Assembly: GCA_017434885.1 (NCBI GenBank)
Contig: JAFSGE010000005.1
Location: 410,314 to 474,313 of the forward strand
Reading direction: 5' to 3'
DNA: 64,000 nucleotides
From: Lachnospiraceae bacterium
GTDB taxonomy: Bacteria > Bacillota > Clostridia > Lachnospirales > Lachnospiraceae
Part shown: one piece after another, positions 19,792-28,989 of the stretch
How the letters are laid out: each line of letters opens with the position of its first letter
Numbering within the stretch: the first letter of the stretch is position 1
Position numbers and translations under genes: made by a program
Notes under the pieces: generated by a model
Told to the model about the DNA's origin: nothing
Databases searched by the model: none
The model's input: the letters and a program-made list of their open reading frames with translations, nothing else

Positions 19792-20653
19792 CTTTAGACC
19801 TTCCCTTCCACAAAATACGCTTTTTAGGTTCTTCCTCCGGCTTATTCTGTATTAATTTTAATTTTTCTTTCAGGCTGTCGCCATCCAAATTTCGATCCAA
19901 ATCACCTTCATAGGCAACACTGATTTTTCCGGTTTCTTCCGAAACAATAATTGTCATGGAATCCGTTGCTTCCGATATACCTACACCTGCCCTGTGTCTG
20001 GTACCCAAGTCTTTGCTCAGTGCCATATTATCGGACAAGGGAAGATAACACGTCGCAGAAACGATTCGATTGCCTCTTACAATAAGCGCTCCGTCATGAA
20101 GGGGTGTGTTTTTTTCGAAGATATTAATAATGAGCTGGCTGGTAACAATGGCATCCACGTCAATACCGGTTCTCTCATACTCACTAAGCGACTGTGTTTG
20201 CTCAATCACAATAAGGGCACCGGTTTTCACCTTGCCCATCTCGACACACGCTTTTGCTATTTCGTTAATTGTCTTGTCTGAAAATCTGCCTTCCTCCGTA
20301 GCTCTTAATGTATCAAACGGAATAATGGAAGAAATGATATTTTTCTTTCCCAAATCTTCCAGTGCTTTTCGAAGCTCCGGCTGTAAAATAACGACCATCG
20401 CCGTCACCGCAACGCCGAATGCATTCTGTACAATCCACAGAATCGTTGTCATCTCAAAATATGCTGCAATCAAAATGAAGGCAGCAATCACAATAATTCC
20501 CTTAAGCAAAGACCATGCTCTGGTATTCTTTATCCATAAAAGGATATGATAGAGCAAAAAGGTAATCAATAATATTTCTATAATATCTACCAGTCTGATG
20601 CTTCCGGGTAAACGTGACAGATATTCAGTTGCAAATTCGGTTATCTGTGACAT
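19781..20653 (-). CDS. cdaA: Membrane diadenylate cyclase CdaA
   Basis: Makes cyclic di-AMP from two ATP. The 290-residue protein has three N-terminal TM segments (about 20-90) and a DAC domain with both signature motifs: DGA in LHDGALIVRGNR (about 187-198) and RHR in GTRHRAGVG (about 221-229). The C-terminal tail is charged. It opens the cdaA-cdaR-glmM operon and may be transcribed together with the two membrane-protein genes upstream, since the gap to the previous gene is only 27 bp. Confidence 0.97.
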   Translation of the reverse strand: MSQITEFATEYLSRLPGSIRLVDIIEILLITFLLYHILLWIKNTRAWSLLKGIIVIAAFILIAAYFEMTTILWIVQNAFGVAVTAMVVILQPELRKALEDLGKKNIISSIIPFDTLRATEEGRFSDKTINEIAKACVEMGKVKTGALIVIEQTQSLSEYERTGIDVDAIVTSQLIINIFEKNTPLHDGALIVRGNRIVSATCYLPLSDNMALSKDLGTRHRAGVGISEATDSMTIIVSEETGKISVAYEGDLDRNLDGDSLKEKLKLIQNKPEEEPKKRILWKGRSKGEK

Positions 20654-20680
20654 TTAAACTCCCCATTACTGTAATATTTC

Positions 20681-21646
20681 TTATTCTCTGTTTCGTGCCT
20701 GCACATTAGCAGGTCTTTTCTTTGAAGTATTAATCTTCTTGACGGTTCTTGAAGGGGCTGCAACAGTTACCTTGGGCACTGCCTTAACGTAATAGTAATA
20801 TTCGTCGTCTTCAAACTGAACCTTTTCTGTTCTGCTGTAATCCACATGGAATGCAAAGAACTCAACTATCTTTGCAATCAGCATGGAAAATAATGTACCT
20901 ACAATTAATCCTAAAATAGATACGTTTGTATCAAACATTAAATCTCCCACAAGGAAAATTACTACAGATGCAAGTCCGCCTGCAATAATAGCTATTGTCC
21001 ATGCATAATCAACAGATAATCTGCGGATTAAATATACAAGTACAATAATTACAGTAAAAGCTGCAATTGTCAGGAACATTTCTTTATTATCCAGGAACCC
21101 ATCAATAATAAAACGAATCTTGGTGGACATTTCTTCCGCTTCCATCCCCGACAAGGTTGTCGCACTGTCTGCAATGTAACCGATTAAAAAAGTCACAATC
21201 ACACCACATCCAACAGAAATCGCCGAAACAGGCGTTCCGAGCAGTCCCATAATCAAGGGCATCACATACGGAATTCCGAGAACAAAGCTCATCGGTGTCA
21301 AAACCACCACCAAAGTATCTTTTGAGGAAAATCTCAAATACAAGAGGAACAATACAACAAAAATCACCAAGGTAATTGCCGCACATTCCAGCGTCAGCGC
21401 ATACATATGCAGGACAATAAATACTGCCGCGATAAAAACAATAAAGTTCATCGGCATAAAAGAACACATAAGTGCCGCCATTAATACGATAGATAAATTG
21501 TCGATTTTTTGCATGTAACCGATTTTGGCATTTATCATCATCAGTGATGCCAACGCCACAATCAATTTTAACAGTGGCTTCAAATACACATCATATTTGG
21601 CAATAAATTTTTTGATATATTGTTTTGCAACAAGTAAAGTTGTCAT
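20681..21646 (-). CDS. Polytopic membrane protein, unknown function
   Basis: A 321-residue protein with about eight TM segments between residues 20 and 260, and a basic C-terminal tail ending in KKRPANVQARNRE, probably cytoplasmic. No family recognised. It lies 27 bp upstream of cdaA and 21 bp downstream of the small membrane protein gene; the three look co-transcribed. RBS GAGGAAAAA precedes the ATG. Because of its position it may be linked to envelope or turgor homeostasis with c-di-AMP, but that is only context. Confidence 0.7.
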   Translation of the reverse strand: MTTLLVAKQYIKKFIAKYDVYLKPLLKLIVALASLMMINAKIGYMQKIDNLSIVLMAALMCSFMPMNFIVFIAAVFIVLHMYALTLECAAITLVIFVVLFLLYLRFSSKDTLVVVLTPMSFVLGIPYVMPLIMGLLGTPVSAISVGCGVIVTFLIGYIADSATTLSGMEAEEMSTKIRFIIDGFLDNKEMFLTIAAFTVIIVLVYLIRRLSVDYAWTIAIIAGGLASVVIFLVGDLMFDTNVSILGLIVGTLFSMLIAKIVEFFAFHVDYSRTEKVQFEDDEYYYYVKAVPKVTVAAPSRTVKKINTSKKRPANVQARNRE

Positions 21647-21667
21647 GATTTTTTCCTCGTACCTTAT

Positions 21668-22054
21668 TTACTTATCATACATACTTGCTAACTTTTTCAG
21701 GTTTGTATAATATGTCCTTAAACTTTTTTTGGCTTTGCTGTATTTAAACGCATAAACCACATAGGCAATCACACCGTATGCACCTACAGTACATAAATAC
21801 AGGACAATAACACTTTTTCCGAAAGATAATAAGTCCATTTTATAAATATCCTGCATAAATGTTTCAAAATTATAAAAGATATAGACCCCAAACAGCAAGA
21901 AAAAAGAAACAGTAGCCGCAATTACTGATTTCAGCACCTGAAATCCGATATAATCTCCCCTGAAATAATTCAGAATGGTAATATCCTTTTTCCCTTTGTC
22001 AGCTTCATATGCTGCCATTTTGGTCATTAATATCACTTTTTCTTCGTTAATCAT
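21668..22054 (-). CDS. Small two-TM protein, unknown function
   Basis: A 128-residue protein with two hydrophobic segments (about 41-62 and 82-103) and a basic C-terminal helix rich in Lys and Tyr. No family recognised. RBS AAAGG before the ATG. It is directly followed by the 321-residue membrane protein and then cdaA. Upstream is yvyF, 23 bp away. Confidence 0.65.
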   Translation of the reverse strand: MINEEKVILMTKMAAYEADKGKKDITILNYFRGDYIGFQVLKSVIAATVSFFLLFGVYIFYNFETFMQDIYKMDLLSFGKSVIVLYLCTVGAYGVIAYVVYAFKYSKAKKSLRTYYTNLKKLASMYDK

Positions 22055-22077
22055 AATAACGCCTTTCCATCTGCTCC

Positions 22078-22485
22078 TTACAGGAAACGCATTCTGTCCT
22101 TTTCGGATCTTCTGGGTTCCGGCTTCTGTACAGGCTCAGGCTTTGCTCTCTGTGTAATCTTATTAAATCCGCCAACCATTTCGGAAGTACATTTGTCGCA
22201 AAAACGACCGGAACGAATCATGGCACCGCATTTTTCACAGGGAATTCTAATCGGTGAATCCTCTGCAAACTGCAAACGGTCTTCACGAATCCACTGACGA
22301 ATCTGGGCAGGATCCACTTCGCACTCTTCGGAAACCAGCATAATATCTGCTCCCGGATGATCCTGAACATATTTCTTTACTGTCTGGAATAACTGTTCCT
22401 GTTCTTCCTTACATTTCTGACAGATAGGCAGACCCATCACATAGTTAAATACTCTTCCACATTTTCTGCAATTACGTACGTTCAT
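22078..22485 (-). CDS. yvyF: Flagellar operon protein with two zinc ribbons (YvyF-like, TIGR03826)
   Basis: A 135-residue protein. An N-terminal CRKCGRVFN...CQKC zinc ribbon (Cys6, Cys9, Cys22, Cys25), a helix-turn-helix-like middle (VDPAQIRQWIREDRLQF) and a second CEKC...CDKC pair near 92-110. This layout matches the flagellar-operon protein family of TIGR03826, whose B. subtilis member YvyF lies next to comFC and flgM. Here comF is likewise just upstream (65 bp), but flgM, flgN and flgK are missing from the downstream side. Confidence 0.85.
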   Translation of the reverse strand: MNVRNCRKCGRVFNYVMGLPICQKCKEEQEQLFQTVKKYVQDHPGADIMLVSEECEVDPAQIRQWIREDRLQFAEDSPIRIPCEKCGAMIRSGRFCDKCTSEMVGGFNKITQRAKPEPVQKPEPRRSEKDRMRFL

Positions 22486-22550
22486 AAACTCACCCCATCA
22501 ATTTTAGTATTTTATAATTTTAGTATAAGGAATCGCTACTGCGGACAATC

Positions 22551-23303
22551 CTATCCTTTTCCTACCGCCAATGCCATATAATAGACCCTGCCGATTCCCG
22601 CCTGTAAAAGAAGGGAAGACATGGCATCCACTGTACTGCCGGTAGTGTATATGTCGTCCACAATAACAATCGTATTTAATTTTACATCATTTTGCAGGAT
22701 TTTAAAAGCCTTTTTCAAATTATTTTGACGCTGTTTCTCAGTTAATTCTTTCTGCGGCAAAGTCTTCTTTGAACGGATAATCAATTTTGTGTTTACAGGA
22801 ATACCTGTAAGGCGCGAAAGCTCCCTTGCTATCAGCTCTGCCTGATTATATCCTCTTTTTCTTTTTCGGGACGGATGTACAGGCACGGGAATTAATGCAT
22901 CCGCTTTTAGGGAAAACAGCCATGCACCTCTTCTCTGCCACAATTCTTTCGCAAAAAACAAAGCATATTCGCCCCTTCCGGCATATTTAAACCGGAACAG
23001 GGAATCCGCCATACTTCCATATTCATAGAGAGCAGTCCCCTGCACATAATTGTGATTCTTGTTTTTGCAATCTCTGCAATATTCTGTCTCATCATCAAGC
23101 TGCTTTCCGCATTTCATACAAAAAGGCGGCTTGATATACACAATTTGGGATACACAGTCATGACACACGCCCGAAACCTTATCATCTGTCACATCATCAC
23201 ATATCACACATCGTCTGGGATAAAAAAAATCCAGTATTTTTTCTTTTATGCTGATTGGGACATCAGCTTTCCTTCTTACGTACTTTTTTCTTATTTTTGT
23301 CAT
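22551..23303 (-). CDS. comF: ComF-family phosphoribosyltransferase-like protein
   Basis: A 250-residue ComFC-type protein linked to DNA uptake. The N-terminal part has cysteine pairs (CVIC, CHDC, CMKC, CRDC) that form zinc ribbons, and the C-terminal PRTase domain has PVPVHPSRKRKRGYNQAE and the PRPP loop VIVDDIYTTGSTVDAM. Its ATG overlaps the recD2 stop (TGATG), so translation is coupled. The frame nominally opens at TTG one codon earlier; ATG is preferred. It has recD2 upstream rather than comFA. Confidence 0.93.
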   Translation of the reverse strand: MTKIRKKYVRRKADVPISIKEKILDFFYPRRCVICDDVTDDKVSGVCHDCVSQIVYIKPPFCMKCGKQLDDETEYCRDCKNKNHNYVQGTALYEYGSMADSLFRFKYAGRGEYALFFAKELWQRRGAWLFSLKADALIPVPVHPSRKRKRGYNQAELIARELSRLTGIPVNTKLIIRSKKTLPQKELTEKQRQNNLKKAFKILQNDVKLNTIVIVDDIYTTGSTVDAMSSLLLQAGIGRVYYMALAVGKG

Positions 23304-25534
23304 CAAACTCCTTCTATTTCTGCAATACGTTCCTTAAGCCCTGTATAACGCCTGTTTTCCTTTTCATTATCAATCATCTCACAGACCGTAGCACTGCTTC
23401 CGAGAATTGTTACACACTTTCTCGCTCTGGTAACCGCCGTATACAGCAAATTTCTGTTAAACAGCATTTTAGGACCGGTAAGCAAAGGCAATATTACCGC
23501 AGGATACTCACTTCCCTGTGATTTGTGAATCGTAATGGCGTACGCAAGTTCAATTTCATCAAGCTGGATATAAGGATACTCCACCAGCCGGTGCTCATCA
23601 TATTCCACCGTAACCGTCTGGGCCGTATCATTAATCTCTTTCACTACCCCCATATCACCGTTAAAAATTCCCATTCCCTTATCAATAGGTATGCCATAGC
23701 GGCTCAAAATTTCCCAGGTAATCTGATAATTATTTTTTATCTGCATGACTTTATCGCCCTCCCGGAATAATCGCTCACCGCTCATATACTCTTTTTTTTC
23801 GGGCGAAGGAGGGTTTAGGTATTCCTGTAAAATTCCGTTTAACACTTCCACGCCCAAACTGCCCTTACGCATAGGAGTAAGCACCTGTATATCATAGGGT
23901 ACTGCATCTACATACGGAGGAAGTTTTTCCCTGATAAGCTGTATCATATGTTTATAAATGACATTTACGTCATTTCTTTCGAGTAAAAAGAAATCTTTGC
24001 TTTTATTGGTAAACTCAATCTTTTCTCCCCGGTTGATCTTATGTGCATTGACAACAATGTCACTTTCTCCCGCCTGTCTGAAAATCTTTTCAAGCTTTAC
24101 CACCGGGAAACTGCCGCTTTCTATCAAATCATGCAACACCTGCCCCGGTCCAACACTGGGAAGCTGATTCATATCTCCCACCATAATCAGTCTGGTACCC
24201 ACACTGACTGCGCTAAGAAGCGCCTTCAGCAAGTGGATATCCACCATTGACATTTCATCAATTATTACCACATCCGCTTCGAGCGGATTTTCTTCATTTC
24301 TCTCAAATCCGGCAGTTCTGCCCTCTTCCATAGAGCCGTTAATTTCAAGAAGCCTATGAATGGTTCTCGCTTCAAAGCCGGTAGTTTCCGTCATTCTCTT
24401 TGCCGCTCTTCCTGTAGGCGCTGCTAACAAAATATCCATTCCTTCCGACTCAAAATAACGGATAATCATATTGATGGTAGTAGTCTTACCGGTTCCCGGT
24501 CCGCCGGACAGAATCATAAGTCCGCTTCGAAGGCTGGTTAATACCGCTTTTCTCTGCAACTCATCCAGCTCCAGGCCTTCTTCACGCTCCATGGACGTAA
24601 TAATACTGTCAATTTTTTGTTCCTCACAAGGTAAAAGTTCTCGCTCCATGGTAATATTCAAATCATGCAGCATCCTTGCACATTGCAGCTCAGCATAATA
24701 ATATGAACCGGCATAGACACACTTTTCTTCGCCCTTGCATTTAATAACCAACTTTCTGTCCATTGCCAGATTCCCCAACTGGGGCAAAACCGCTTCCGGT
24801 GCAAGGCCAAGGAGCATGGCCGCCCTGTCAAGAAGCACCTCCTCCGGCAGATAAGTATGCCCCTCTCCCGATGCCTGCAAAAGTGCATACAAAATACCGC
24901 TTCTGATTCTGTAATCGGAATCTGTATGTATACCGATTTTGGAAGCAATTTCGTCTGCCAGCCTAAATCCCACACCGATAATATCCTCTGCCAGCCGGTA
25001 GGGATTCTCTTTCATGATTCCATACAAATTCATGCCGTATTGATTATAAATTTTCACTGCAAGCGTATTAGATATTCCATACTGTTGTAAAAAGACAAAG
25101 GCCTCTCTCATGTCTTTCTTTTCCATCATCTGAACAGCTATTTCACGCGCTTTCCGCTCGCTAATTCCTTTTATTTCAGCAAGTCGCTCAGGTTCCTGCT
25201 CAATAATGCGGAATGTATCTTCCTTAAAGGCTTTCACAATTCGCTTGGCCAAGGCTTCCCCAATTCCTTTAATGGCACCGGAGCTTAGATATCTCTCCAT
25301 ACTGACAATATCATCCGGCGGCACAACCCGAAATCGCTCTGCCTTCATCTGATGCCCATAAACCGGATGTTCCACAAAAGTTCCCTGTATCTCTAACGTT
25401 TCCCCTGCTTCTACATTTTTGAAGGATCCTACACAGGTAATTTCATCATCATCCGTTACTAACATAAGAACTGCATAGCCATTTTCTTTATTCTGAAAAA
25501 TAATATGGTCGATATATCCCTTTATTTGTTCCAA
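23303..25534 (-). CDS. recD2: RecD2 DNA helicase (RecD-like, YrrC family)
   Basis: A roughly 743-residue SF1B helicase acting 5' to 3' in DNA repair without RecBC. The N-terminal OB-like and helix-hairpin-helix region (about 1-200) precedes Walker A GGPGTGKTTT, Walker B VVIIDEMSMVD, motif III GDMNQLPSVGPG and motif VI AYAITIHKSQGSEYPAV with LYTAVTRAR. The frame is open to 25597 and has an ATG at 25576 with no ribosome site. TTG at 25534 gives the family-like start MEQIKGYIDHII, with GAAAGG upstream at somewhat long spacing; I prefer it but it is uncertain. It is co-transcribed with comF. Confidence 0.9.
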   Translation of the reverse strand: MEQIKGYIDHIIFQNKENGYAVLMLVTDDDEITCVGSFKNVEAGETLEIQGTFVEHPVYGHQMKAERFRVVPPDDIVSMERYLSSGAIKGIGEALAKRIVKAFKEDTFRIIEQEPERLAEIKGISERKAREIAVQMMEKKDMREAFVFLQQYGISNTLAVKIYNQYGMNLYGIMKENPYRLAEDIIGVGFRLADEIASKIGIHTDSDYRIRSGILYALLQASGEGHTYLPEEVLLDRAAMLLGLAPEAVLPQLGNLAMDRKLVIKCKGEEKCVYAGSYYYAELQCARMLHDLNITMERELLPCEEQKIDSIITSMEREEGLELDELQRKAVLTSLRSGLMILSGGPGTGKTTTINMIIRYFESEGMDILLAAPTGRAAKRMTETTGFEARTIHRLLEINGSMEEGRTAGFERNEENPLEADVVIIDEMSMVDIHLLKALLSAVSVGTRLIMVGDMNQLPSVGPGQVLHDLIESGSFPVVKLEKIFRQAGESDIVVNAHKINRGEKIEFTNKSKDFFLLERNDVNVIYKHMIQLIREKLPPYVDAVPYDIQVLTPMRKGSLGVEVLNGILQEYLNPPSPEKKEYMSGERLFREGDKVMQIKNNYQITWEILSRYGIPIDKGMGIFNGDMGVVKEINDTAQTVTVEYDEHRLVEYPYIQLDEIELAYAITIHKSQGSEYPAVILPLLTGPKMLFNRNLLYTAVTRARKCVTILGSSATVCEMIDNEKENRRYTGLKERIAEIEGV

Positions 25535-25632
25535 TGTGCATCGTAACCTTTCTTTTATTTTAACAACACTTTGCATTATTAAAGAAGTCTTTAGCAATGT
25601 CCGAAATCATGCTTGCTCCATCAGGCATACAG

Positions 25633-25685
25633 CAAAAAAGAGCTGCATGATAAGACGGTTCCCCGTCCGATATCAGCAGCCTCTT
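25633..25685 (-). terminator. Terminator of the flagellar rod operon
   Basis: Minus strand: stem AGAG.CTGC...GCAG.CTCT with an inner hairpin GACGG / CCGTC, followed by TTTTTT. It lies 15 bp after the rod-binding gene and before recD2. Confidence 0.75.
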
Positions 25686-25699
25686 TGTTTATATTGTTT

Positions 25700-26056
25700 T
25701 TATTCTAATCCGTAATTGCGTTTCATCTGTTCATACAGCATCTGCGCCAGACCGGTTCCCTGAATGTCCGTGGAAGTTGCCGCCAAATCCTGTATTGCAG
25801 TATCCTTAAAATAGTCCACAAGACCGGTAGTACTGGAACTGCTTTCTTCACTCTTGAAACAATCTACTGTTTTCTGCATTTCTTTAAAAATCATTTCCAT
25901 AAAGTAAGCTTCAAACTGTTTGCAGGCATCTAAAAGTTCATCGTCATTTGCCTTGGCATAGTCTGTTGTTTCAAGTGTTTTATTCAATTTGGACGCTGTC
26001 GTGTTCTGTGCAGCTATTTGATCCGTATACGCCTGTGTAATACTTGTTATATCCAT
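25700..26056 (-). CDS. flgJ: Flagellar rod-binding protein (FlgJ N-terminal domain)
   Basis: A 118-residue protein with the FlgJ N-domain pattern (LLDACKQFEAYFMEMIFKEMQ near residues 42-62) and no muramidase domain. It serves as rod cap or rod scaffold. The frame is open 41 codons further up through the repeat element, but the ATG at 26056 follows AGAGGAATCTACT and matches the family start. It is the last gene of mbl-flgF-flgG-flgJ. The 185-bp gap before it, filled by an unusual structured repeat, separates it from flgG. Confidence 0.85.
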   Translation of the reverse strand: MDITSITQAYTDQIAAQNTTASKLNKTLETTDYAKANDDELLDACKQFEAYFMEMIFKEMQKTVDCFKSEESSSSTTGLVDYFKDTAIQDLAATSTDIQGTGLAQMLYEQMKRNYGLE

Positions 26057-26072
26057 AGTAGATTCCTCTTTA

Positions 26073-26236
26073 CCCATGCAAGCATGTAAATTCATATGCT
26101 TGCCCTTATGCTTCTTTTTGTGAAGCGTTCCTTGCGCTACGCGCATTGAAACATTCGTTTCGCCTTCGGCTTCACTCATGTTCCACGTTCGTCAAATATA
26201 TGAATTCCCATGCAAGCATGTAAATTCATATGCTTG
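26073..26236. repeat. Structured intergenic element bounded by 30-bp identical direct repeats
   Basis: Two identical 30-bp copies (26073-26102 and 26207-26236) bound a 104-bp core. Each copy holds an inverted repeat CAAGCAT / ATGCTTG. The core has an outer stem GTGAAGC (26120-26126) with GCTTCAC (26169-26175) enclosing hairpins TGCGC-TAC-GCGCA (26133-26145) and GAAAC-ATTC-GTTTC (26148-26161), plus an alternative GCC-TTC-GGC hairpin (26162-26170). It sits between flgG and flgJ within one operon. It may be a MITE-like or REP-like unit or an RNA structure that processes or attenuates the transcript. A reading frame continuous with flgJ passes through it on the minus strand. Confidence 0.75.
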
Positions 26237-26241
26237 ACTCA

Positions 26242-27060
26242 CTAACGCTTCACGTTGTTGGCTGTTTGCATCATTTCATCGGTAGTAGTGATTGCCTTGG
26301 AGTTCATTTCGTATGCACGCTGTGCCACAATCAGGTTTACCATTTCATCAGCCACCTGAACATTGGAGCCTTCCAAATATCCCTGAATAATTTTGCTCTT
26401 GGGAAGATTTCTGTTGGTTGCCTCATTCATTGCATTTCCACTGGCATCTGTTACTCCCCAAAGGGTATCACCCTGCCTTTCCAGTCCGCCCGGATTATTA
26501 AACTGATACATACCGATAGTCATTCCTAATGACTGTGCATTATTGCTGGCATCAGGATAGCAGATGGTTCCGTCAGCTGAAATGGTAACACGACTTGTTA
26601 CATAGTTTGAATTCAAAGTAATTGTTCTTCCTGTAGAACTGAGCACCGGAAGACCGTCACTGTTGGTAAGAATCACGCCGCCACCGTTATTGGTAGCCCA
26701 TGTAAAGTCACCGTTTCTGGTATAATATGTATTTCCGTCACTGCCTCTGACAGAGAAAAATCCTTCTCCTTCAATGGCAAATGCGGTATCACTTTCTGAT
26801 GCCAAAAGGCTACCCTGTGTAAAAATAGAATTAATAGATGAATTTCTTACACCAAGTCCCACTTGTGAAGTAGTCGGCTTCGGATCACCGCTTGCCGTAG
26901 TTGTTACTGTCTGTAATGTTTGATAAAGCAATGACTTAAACTGTGCTGATTGTGTCTTATATCCCACTGTATTTACATTTGCAAGGTTGTTTGCAATGGT
27001 ATCTACATTTGTCTGCTGTGCATTCATGCCGGTTGCGGCCGACCATAAACTTCTAACCAT
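26242..27060 (-). CDS. flgG: Flagellar distal rod / hook-basal body protein (FlgG, FlhP-like)
   Basis: A 272-residue axial protein of the flagellum. The N-terminal signature MVRSLWSAATGMNAQQTNVD with NLANVNTVGYK is the rod-protein motif, and the C-terminal ANVQVADEMVNLIVAQRAYEMNSK motif closes it. Both termini form the coiled coil that packs the rod. It is 16 bp downstream of a paralogue with the same layout. Together with the mbl gene upstream this reproduces the mbl-flhO-flhP order of B. subtilis, so FlhP is the closest named relative. Confidence 0.92.
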   Translation of the reverse strand: MVRSLWSAATGMNAQQTNVDTIANNLANVNTVGYKTQSAQFKSLLYQTLQTVTTTASGDPKPTTSQVGLGVRNSSINSIFTQGSLLASESDTAFAIEGEGFFSVRGSDGNTYYTRNGDFTWATNNGGGVILTNSDGLPVLSSTGRTITLNSNYVTSRVTISADGTICYPDASNNAQSLGMTIGMYQFNNPGGLERQGDTLWGVTDASGNAMNEATNRNLPKSKIIQGYLEGSNVQVADEMVNLIVAQRAYEMNSKAITTTDEMMQTANNVKR

Positions 27061-27076
27061 ATCCCGTTACCTCCGA

Positions 27077-27853
27077 TTAAATCTTTCCAAGCTGATTTGC
27101 CGCGATTTCCAGTGTACCGTCATATGTAGTAATCACCTTTTGATTGCTTTCATATGCTCTCTGCACACTAATCATATTTACCATTTCCGTCACCACGGAA
27201 ATATTGGAAGTTTCCAAATATCCCGAATATACTTTAGCCTCAGACTCTTTTTCTGTAGCACCTTCTACCGGTTGGAAATAATTCTCACCATATTTTTCCA
27301 AATAATCATAATCTTCAAAATCTGTCACACCAACCGTCGCCACAGTTCTTCCGTTCTGGATAATCTGTCCTGCAGAGTTAATCAGGGTAGCCTCAATGGG
27401 ATCAATCTTGATAGCTTTACCATTTGTATCTAAAACCGCATCGCCATCCTGTGTCACCAGTCTGCCATCACTTGTCAGTGTAAAATTGCCGTCTCTTGTA
27501 TATTTTACAGATGTTTCACCTGCTTTGTTGGTAAACTCTACTGCAAAGAATCCCGTATCAGTCAAAGCCAAATCAAATGTATTTGATGTAGTTTTCAGAG
27601 ATCCTTGAGAAAAATCAGTATACCCTTCCCCAATTTTCACACCGGGATTATTCACACCAATCTTTCTGGCCAAATGATAACCTTCCGATACATCCTTAAT
27701 CTTGTATGCAAGTACGGAATCAAAAGCCTGACTGGTTGCGCCTTCTTTTTTATATCCGTTGGTTGCAGCATTTGCCAAATTGTTGGTAAGCACATCCATT
27801 CTGTGCTCCTGATTAATCATGCCGGTATAAGCACTATAGAGTCCCTTTACCAT
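27077..27853 (-). CDS. flgF: Flagellar proximal rod protein (FlgF, FlhO-like)
   Basis: A 258-residue paralogue of the next gene. N-terminal MVKGLYSAYTGMINQEHRMD and NLANAATNGYKKEGA, C-terminal TSNISVVTEMVNMISVQRAYESNQK. By order in the operon (mbl, this gene, flgG) it corresponds to FlhO/FlgF. It lies 20 bp after the mreB/mbl gene. Confidence 0.9.
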   Translation of the reverse strand: MVKGLYSAYTGMINQEHRMDVLTNNLANAATNGYKKEGATSQAFDSVLAYKIKDVSEGYHLARKIGVNNPGVKIGEGYTDFSQGSLKTTSNTFDLALTDTGFFAVEFTNKAGETSVKYTRDGNFTLTSDGRLVTQDGDAVLDTNGKAIKIDPIEATLINSAGQIIQNGRTVATVGVTDFEDYDYLEKYGENYFQPVEGATEKESEAKVYSGYLETSNISVVTEMVNMISVQRAYESNQKVITTYDGTLEIAANQLGKI

Positions 27854-27873
27854 AAAACATCCTTCTTTCTGTA

Positions 27874-28866
27874 TTAGTCTTCCCTGTATCCTGCCAAAAA
27901 TTCTACATATTTTCCTGTACCGATTGCCACCGCCGTCATAGGGTCTTCTGCAGTCATTGTATTGATTCCGGTCTTTTCACAAATTAAATCTTCCAATCCG
28001 CGCAGAAGGCTTCCGCCGCCGGTAAGTACAATACCTCTGTCTGCAATATCTGCTGCAAGTTCAGGGGGAGTTTTCTCAAGTACACTGTGAATAGTCTCAA
28101 TAATCTGGGCCGTTGTTTCACGTAATGCTTCTTCTGTTTCTTCAGAAGAAACCTTTACTGTCTTAGGAAGACCTGTTACCAGGTTACGTCCTCTGACATC
28201 CATATAGTCCACTTCGGAACGGGGGAATGCAGATCCGATTTTAATTTTAATGTCTTCTGCTGTCCGCTCACCAATCAGCAGATTGTGTTTCTTACGCATG
28301 TAACGGACAAGAGCTTCATCAAAGTCATCGCCCGCAATTTTGATGGAAGCACTTACTACTGTTCCACCTAAGGAAATTACCGCTATATCGGATGTACCAC
28401 CACCGATATCTACAATCATATTACCGCAAGGCTTGGAAATATCAATTCCTGCACCGATTGCTGCTGCAATGGGTTCTTCGATAATAGATACTTCCCTGGC
28501 ACCTGCCATAAGTGTTGCATCTTCTACCGCCTTCTTCTCTACTTCTGTGACACCGCTGGGTACGCAAACCGCAATTCTGGGTTTACGGAATGCCTTTCTC
28601 CCCAAAGCTTTCTGAATAAAATATTTCATCATCTGCTCTGTCACTTTGTAATCAGAAATAACACCCTGACGAAGAGGACGGACTGCCATAATATTGCCGG
28701 GTGTTCTACCAAGCATCAGTCTTGCATCTTCTCCGATTGCCTTAATCTTATTGGTATCTCTATCGTAAGCTACTACTGAGGGTTCTTTTAAAACAACACC
28801 TCTGCCTCTGATGTAAACTAAAATACTCGCTGTTCCCAAATCAATTCCGATGTCTGTGTACTGCAT
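27874..28866 (-). CDS. mbl: MreB/Mbl-type rod-shape actin
   Basis: A 330-residue bacterial actin that guides lateral wall synthesis. The phosphate 1 loop (DIGIDLGTASILVY), the connecting segment MIVDIGGGTSDIAVISLGG (phosphate 2) and the adenosine loop GIVLTGGGSLLRGLE are all visible. It heads the flagellar rod operon and has a good promoter at 28990-29017. By gene neighbourhood it is the Mbl-type paralogue rather than the MreB of the mreBCD operon. Call it MreB-like if neighbourhood is not accepted as proof. Confidence 0.93.
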   Translation of the reverse strand: MQYTDIGIDLGTASILVYIRGRGVVLKEPSVVAYDRDTNKIKAIGEDARLMLGRTPGNIMAVRPLRQGVISDYKVTEQMMKYFIQKALGRKAFRKPRIAVCVPSGVTEVEKKAVEDATLMAGAREVSIIEEPIAAAIGAGIDISKPCGNMIVDIGGGTSDIAVISLGGTVVSASIKIAGDDFDEALVRYMRKKHNLLIGERTAEDIKIKIGSAFPRSEVDYMDVRGRNLVTGLPKTVKVSSEETEEALRETTAQIIETIHSVLEKTPPELAADIADRGIVLTGGGSLLRGLEDLICEKTGINTMTAEDPMTAVAIGTGKYVEFLAGYRED

Positions 28867-28989
28867 AATGCGATACCCCTTTCTGTTTTTTCTATTCTTT
28901 ACAATTCAGTAACTTTCCGCAAAATCCACATCATGCTTATCAGCACTGAATAAGCTTATAATAATCTCTACAAAAGAACATATAGAGTT

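Noticed and set aside
25535-25597. Longer N-terminus of RecD2
   Set aside because: The extra residues do not match the family start and the ATG at 25576 has no ribosome site; still possible, so the start is marked uncertain.
26073-26236. Direct repeats considered as a two-repeat CRISPR array
   Set aside because: Only two copies, separated by a 104-bp core with its own nested stems, no cas genes.
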